NCBI GenBank assembly: GCA_935421135.1 | Contig: OW285189.1 | Location: 3,504,572 to 3,568,571, forward strand | Direction of reading: 5' to 3' | Source: Bugulina stolonifera | Taxonomy: Eukaryota; Bryozoa; Gymnolaemata; Cheilostomatida; Bugulidae | Length of the DNA: 64,000 nt | In this document: positions 59,486 to 64,000 of the stretch, one piece after another | How positions within the stretch are numbered: the stretch's first letter is position 1 | How the letters are laid out: every line of letters starts with the position of its first letter | Made by a program: the position numbers and the translations under genes | Notes under the pieces: model-generated | Databases searched by the model: none | Told to the model about the DNA's origin: nothing | What the model saw: the letters and a program-made list of their open reading frames with translations, nothing else

Positions 59486-59575
59486 TAGAATAAGGTGACC
59501 CCTAAGGCTACACCGCTACTCTATATGGGTGCATATAAAATGACCCCCAAGGCTACACCACCACATGCCATATAC
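59486..59575. repeat. imperfect tandem pair of about 56 bp
   Basis: TGACCCCTAAGGCTACACCG and TGACCCCCAAGGCTACACCA, each followed by related sequence, form a diverged direct duplication. Confidence 0.6.
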
Positions 59576-59876
59576 ACAGCATGTACTATATAATCAAATT
59601 TATGCCGTACACCAATATGTTGCTAATTTGCCAACATTAGCTATACCTACAGTTCACGTCATATGAGACTAGAAATTTTATCTTGAAACTTTGCAAATTA
59701 CCACAATAATAACCAGTTATTATTGTTTGTACTTTTTGATTCAAACCACATAATAATAAATCTAGCTTCAGCAATACAAACTTAGGGATAGAAAGGTTGG
59801 TTACTGTACTGTTACTGTACTGTATCATCCAATAGGACGAGAAACACATACGGAACGGATACTTACATGCTGTAGA

Positions 59877-62800
59877 TTAGTAGTATCTTTCCCTTCTTGA
59901 CTCTTGGTAGTATGCACTCCTATCTCTATCCCCGCTCCTCTCGCGTACCCCTCGGTCTCGTTCTCGGCTACGCTCCCTGTAGTCCCTCCTGTCTCGATCT
60001 CGGCTTCGAGATCGATCTCTGCGTCTGTCTCTATCTCTATCTCTCGACCTTGACCTCCTGCGATCTCTGCTACTGAAAAGAGAGAAGATACACATTGTAC
60101 AAGGCATTACAGTATAATATGTAGTGGAGTACTCGAGGTAAGAGGTAGGACAGAGACAGTATAAATAGTAAACAGGTGACAAGTGAACACTGAACTGACT
60201 AACAGACCGATAGACAGACAGAGGGATGGAAAGAGGAGGAGGTGGAGAGAGGTGAGGATACCTTTCAGGGGAATATGGTCTCTTCACGTCTCGAACCGAA
60301 GAAGAGAAGCGACTGCAAGGAGAACCGCAAGTTAATTAATGGCTGTGTACAAGTAGGCTATATCACCCATGTGCATGTGATATGATTAACAATACACACG
60401 TGTACATCAAATTCAAGGCGTGCGCATACAGGACAACAACAACAGTAATCACATGCTGTACTAAAGTGTAGCCAGTCCATACTCTCTACAGAATGGACTC
60501 ACGATAGCCTAACATTCCACTCCCTGCATGTAGAGTGGATAGCACCTGAGCATACATGCATGTACACACACTGTAACCATCACTCCCCTACTACTCACCT
60601 ATATGTACCACCTACTACTCACCTAGATGAACCACCTACTACTCACCTAGATGAACCACCTACTACTCACCTAGATGAACCACCTACTACTCACCTAGAT
60701 GAACCGCCGTACGATTTATCTTCTATGCCGGCCTTGGTATCCTGCAGAGAGGCTATCAGGATCTTACATCTGTCATCATTGGCTATCTTAGACTGTTTTA
60801 TCAGAGATATTGCTGTGACCAGAGTCTCTATGGCACTGGCAAAGTCAGCTACAAACCATATATACATGTATACATGTACACGCATAAAGGTAAGTTTATA
60901 TATACCCTTGTACTTAGGCCTGCACGGTGTTTCGGTTTCAAACGATGTAAACGGTGTGTGAACCCTCGGTGTTACACATCGGCAAATTTTTTATGCACCG
61001 AATCGCACCGGCACCGTGCCAAAACGATATATCGATGGTTCGGTGTAGTTCGATGTTATCGAACCGGACCGCTATGCCAGTAGTCATTCAATATTCATGT
61101 GGTCTAATATCACGTGTTCTTGTTTACCTCACTTCAAACTAGGTTGCATACCTTCGCTAATCCGTTTCAACATTAACTGCCATCGTGGCTGTGATTGATT
61201 ATCAATGTTGTGGAGGTAATAATTATTATTAAATTATACTAAATTGATTCATAATTACGTAACTTAGCAGATTCTGGTATATTATATTCTATCGTTTGCA
61301 TATGATTGCTTTGTTCATGAATAGTGTGCTGAAATAGAACAGTAGTATACGATCGAATATAATGGATTATTATAATATAATTTTATAAATAATTATAATA
61401 TAATATAATTAAATTTAAACATACCATTGGATTAATTATTTCTATTATAATTAATCTACTACTAATGTTTAAGTTTGGTTATATTCGCTTGTAACTAAGA
61501 ATAGCTACAATGCTTATAATAGTTAATCATTATTAATTATGGCTTTTTAATTTAAAATCGTTGTGTAGTTATGCTTTTGGTAAGCACCAGCTCTTTATTT
61601 ATTTAAAATAAGCTAATACTAATGTTCAATCAATATTTTGTAGGTAGAATTCATCGGACTGAGCCATCGTAATATCCCATCTGAAGACAAATCTGCTAGA
61701 TTCAATCGGTGGACACACTGAATTATACCAAATCAGCAATCTATCAAGAAAGCTTGCAAGAAAGATTCTCTACATTATCATTACATCATATGCAACTATG
61801 CTAGCGTTTCTTCTTTCTCTTGTGATATGAAGTTAGCCCATGTCATTTTAAATTTGTTATCTTTTTGTGTCAGTGGTACGAGTGTGGTGGAAACAATGTT
61901 TGCTGTTTTTCTTCTGTAATTTGGTCACAATCAGTAATAAATCTAATAAATTATATGTAGTCGGTTGGGTGTGTGTCCAGCCTCATGTTTTTATATTTAA
62001 TATATTTATTAAAATTACATAAAATAGGTGAAGTAAGACCCAATGCAACTTAAGACTCACTAGACTACATGGGCAAATACAAAATCTTGGGAGTAGGAGT
62101 AAGCACTGATTACTTTCATTAGCCCAATAGCCACTTAAATAAAATAATATACATATACTATGTTTTAATGAAGCCCTGTCTGCCTGCCATATCTGAAAAT
62201 AAAATAAACTGATTGGCATGAACTCATGTTGCAAGAAAGTATTGAGGATTTTTGTTCCCTTGTATTGAACGGTCATAATGGGACAACTCTATTAGGCGAA
62301 CTAGCTCCTGGACCAGTTCGATCCGGTATATCGAACCAAAGTTGACACCGTCTAACACCGCTTGAGAACAGGATCAAGGGGTCCGGTGCGGTTCGGTATA
62401 TCGACCCAAATTTGGCATCGATTGACACCGAATGAGACTAGGCACAAGAGAACCGGTGTCAACCGGTGTTTGATTACCACCACCCCAAAAACCGAATATC
62501 AGTGGGGAGGCAACACCGGTGCAGGCCTACTTGTACTTACATACACACATATAATGTACAATGTACACCACTGCACTTATACTACATGGTCTGTATATCT
62601 GGTTGACCAGTATTGTATGAAATATGTGTGTCAGCTACTCTATACAGATATACTTTGTAGACATGTCTTACCACACAGTGTAGATATACAACATATAACA
62701 CCTGCACCATATTATGGTAGGCTAATATAATACATGTACATTACCACATTATTGTACAGCTAACTGCTAACACACCAAGTACACCCTGCACAGTACACAA

Positions 62801-64000
62801 TAGAGTAAATTAATATATCACCTTGACTTGCATCCTGTACGGCTCTAGATATTGCACTGCTAGAGACGGACTTGTTCCTCGTCAGTATCTCCTGGAACTC
62901 CTCATCCGAGAGCGAAGAGGAAGGAGTTGAAGTGTCTTGTGGGATAGGTGCCTGTGGGGGTTGCTGAGACGGCATATTCTGTTGCTGCATCATTTGCCTA
63001 CAGAACAACAGTAATAGAAGTCAATACTGACACCACCATGGCTTACTGACACCACCACAGCTTACTGACACCACCACATATTACTGACACCATCACAGCT
63101 TAGTCTAAGTTATCCTAGTTCCACTGTACTAGCAACAGTGTATAGGAACGCTCATAAAATAAACCAGCCCCAATACAAGAAACAAAATATCCTTATTGTA
63201 CCCAACAAAGACACATAATATCTCTTACCCTCTGAAAATATGGACAACTTCTCAAATCCTTACAAAAAGGCTAGTTACTCTCCGCTGCACTTTTAGTATT
63301 TATATTAAACAATACAATTAAAATTCTGCTTTAAAGTACATCCTGCAGCAACACTTTCCATCAAAATATCTTACATCAATTTGGATGCGCATTGTCATGC
63401 CTTAGCAATGTTGCTCTGACTAGATAGTGCACCTACAAGACCACCACTGTGACATGTACTCTACTAACTGATAGTACTAACTCACCCGTCTATTGGACGA
63501 CCAAACTGATCAACCATGATTGGGGCCTGACCTCGGAACTGGTCTGGAGTCTACAAGTAGTGTTTACAAAGTAAAAGTTGCCACTACCAAATAACAACAA
63601 AACAGTAAAAATGTTAAACAAGCAGTGCATCAGTATTAGCAGTTGTCATTCATCACATTCAGTGACTCTAGTTTAGATACATCACATGCACTGGCGCAGG
63701 GAGGTCTTGAACTCGCATACCTCATAAACTAGTGGGCATCGAACCGGCGCGCATACCCCTACACTACGCTAGCATTACCTAGGCGGTCTACGTAACTTCA
63801 CTTGGGGAGTTATTTAGTCACGCTTGATTGAATTGGATTATCCATAGATAATTCAAGGGCATTGCATTACTAACTGGATAGCCACTTTCCGCATTCTCGG
63901 ATGTATGCTTAGAGATGTTACATGTTACAGGAAAACTATTTGAATCAAGTAGAAGACGAACAAGATATTTTGGAGGTAGACTTGAGGGTACCTGTTGAGG
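59877..64000 (-). CDS. CPSF6: CPSF6/CPSF7-like cleavage factor Im large subunit, C-terminal part (partial)
   Basis: This nuclear subunit of cleavage factor Im helps choose poly(A) sites; the RS tail binds transport and splicing factors. Exons on the minus strand: 63992-64000 (cut by the window edge), 63486-63550, 62822-62997, 60695-60848, 60262-60312 and 59877-60072. They give about 216 residues to the stop. The visible part has the Pro/Gln/Gly-rich region ([15 protein letters not shown]), [36 protein letters not shown] and [13 protein letters not shown], then a terminal Arg/Ser/Asp-rich RS-like domain ending ESRRERYY. The [16 protein letters not shown] region is diagnostic of CPSF6/7. The N-terminal RRM lies beyond the right edge. 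Which paralogue it is cannot be told. Intron sequence holds a hAT-type element and a donor-derived repeat. Confidence 0.92.
60593..60698 (-). repeat. CPSF6: 24-bp minisatellite seeded at a CPSF6-like exon donor
   Basis: On the minus strand the exon ends GGTTCATCTAG with donor GTGAGTAGTAGG, and the block GGTTCATCTAGGTGAGTAGT recurs every 24 bp. ACTCACCT, the donor complement, occurs at 60689, 60665, 60641 and 60617, with a degenerate one at 60593. The first donor met by the transcript (gt at 60693-60694) is the in-frame one. Later donors would add AGG TGA, an immediate stop. Confidence 0.9.
60915..62529. mobile_element. hAT-type element, TSD CTTGTACT, in a CPSF6-like intron
   Basis: Both ends start TAGGCCTGCAC followed by a GGTGTT-like run, in inverted orientation. 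They are flanked by the 8-bp direct repeat CTTGTACT (60907-60914 and 62530-62537). Subterminal regions are rich in CGGTG/CACCG and TATATCGA motifs, in strong contrast to the AT-rich middle. No transposase is recognisable in the 1,615 bp. Confidence 0.8.
63023..63103. repeat. 19-bp minisatellite near a CPSF6-like acceptor
   Basis: About four units of CTTACTGACACCACCACAG lie about 25 bp upstream, in transcript direction, of the exon at 62822-62997. Confidence 0.8.
63690..63780 (-). mobile_element. tRNA-like SINE in a CPSF6-like intron
   Basis: The minus strand shows an A-box-like TAGCGTAGTGTAGGGGTATG, then CGGTTCGATGCCC and a second B-box-like GAGTTCAAGACC. It resembles a tRNA head but the stems do not close. 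Confidence 0.4.

Larger units (their letters stand above)
57231..59876. other. convergent 3' region between PRPS and the CPSF6-like gene
   Basis: It holds the PRPS 3' UTR (AATAAA at 57521) and the 3' UTR of the minus-strand gene. TTTATT at 57565-57570, AATAAA on the minus strand, is one candidate signal for that gene. No further exon is supported. Small tandem duplications lie at 58130-58225 and 59486-59575. Confidence 0.45.

Overview
This is AT-rich animal nuclear DNA. Multi-exon genes with GT-AG introns encode metazoan-type proteins, among introns and spacers full of minisatellites and decayed transposons. I see no operons, ribosome-binding sites, rRNA or intact tRNA genes. The species cannot be fixed from sequence alone. 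An invertebrate fits best, because intron size is modest, TACATGTA palindromes are abundant and a plant-type PRPP synthetase is present.

Layout from left to right. (1) 1-2647: the 5' part of a minus-strand gene for an unrecognised helical-repeat protein, with a 21-bp minisatellite in an intron. (2) 3031-46352: a direct tandem duplication, copy A at 3031-25690 and copy B at 25691-46352, roughly 1% diverged by eye. Each copy carries a complete ten-exon aldo-keto reductase gene (AKR1 family, 318 aa, proteins identical). Each also carries a candidate 43-aa minus-strand membrane-protein ORF, LINE, Tc1/mariner and hAT relics, and several minisatellites. The copies differ mainly in array length (about 122 versus 19 units of 24 bp upstream of the gene; about 1.2 versus 0.2 kb in intron 7) and in two transposon insertions found only in copy B. 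(3) 46873-48435: HMG-CoA lyase, three exons, with a likely mitochondrial presequence. (4) 48436-52500: spacer with a hAT-type element and a LINE relic. (5) 52509-57230: a seven-exon PRPP synthetase of the class II (plant-type) kind, with one GC-AG intron. (6) 59877-64000: the 3' part of a minus-strand CPSF6/CPSF7-like gene (cleavage factor Im large subunit), converging on the PRPP synthetase gene, with a 1.6-kb hAT-type element in an intron.

The genes are functionally unrelated: carbonyl reduction, ketone-body and leucine metabolism, PRPP supply and mRNA 3' processing. The unusual content is structural. Four exon ends (three in the AKR gene, one in the CPSF6-like gene) have had their own 5' splice site tandemly duplicated into the intron. 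One resulting array repeats a branch-point plus 3'-splice-site look-alike. The near-identical 20-kb tandem copies could be a recent duplication or two haplotypes joined during assembly.
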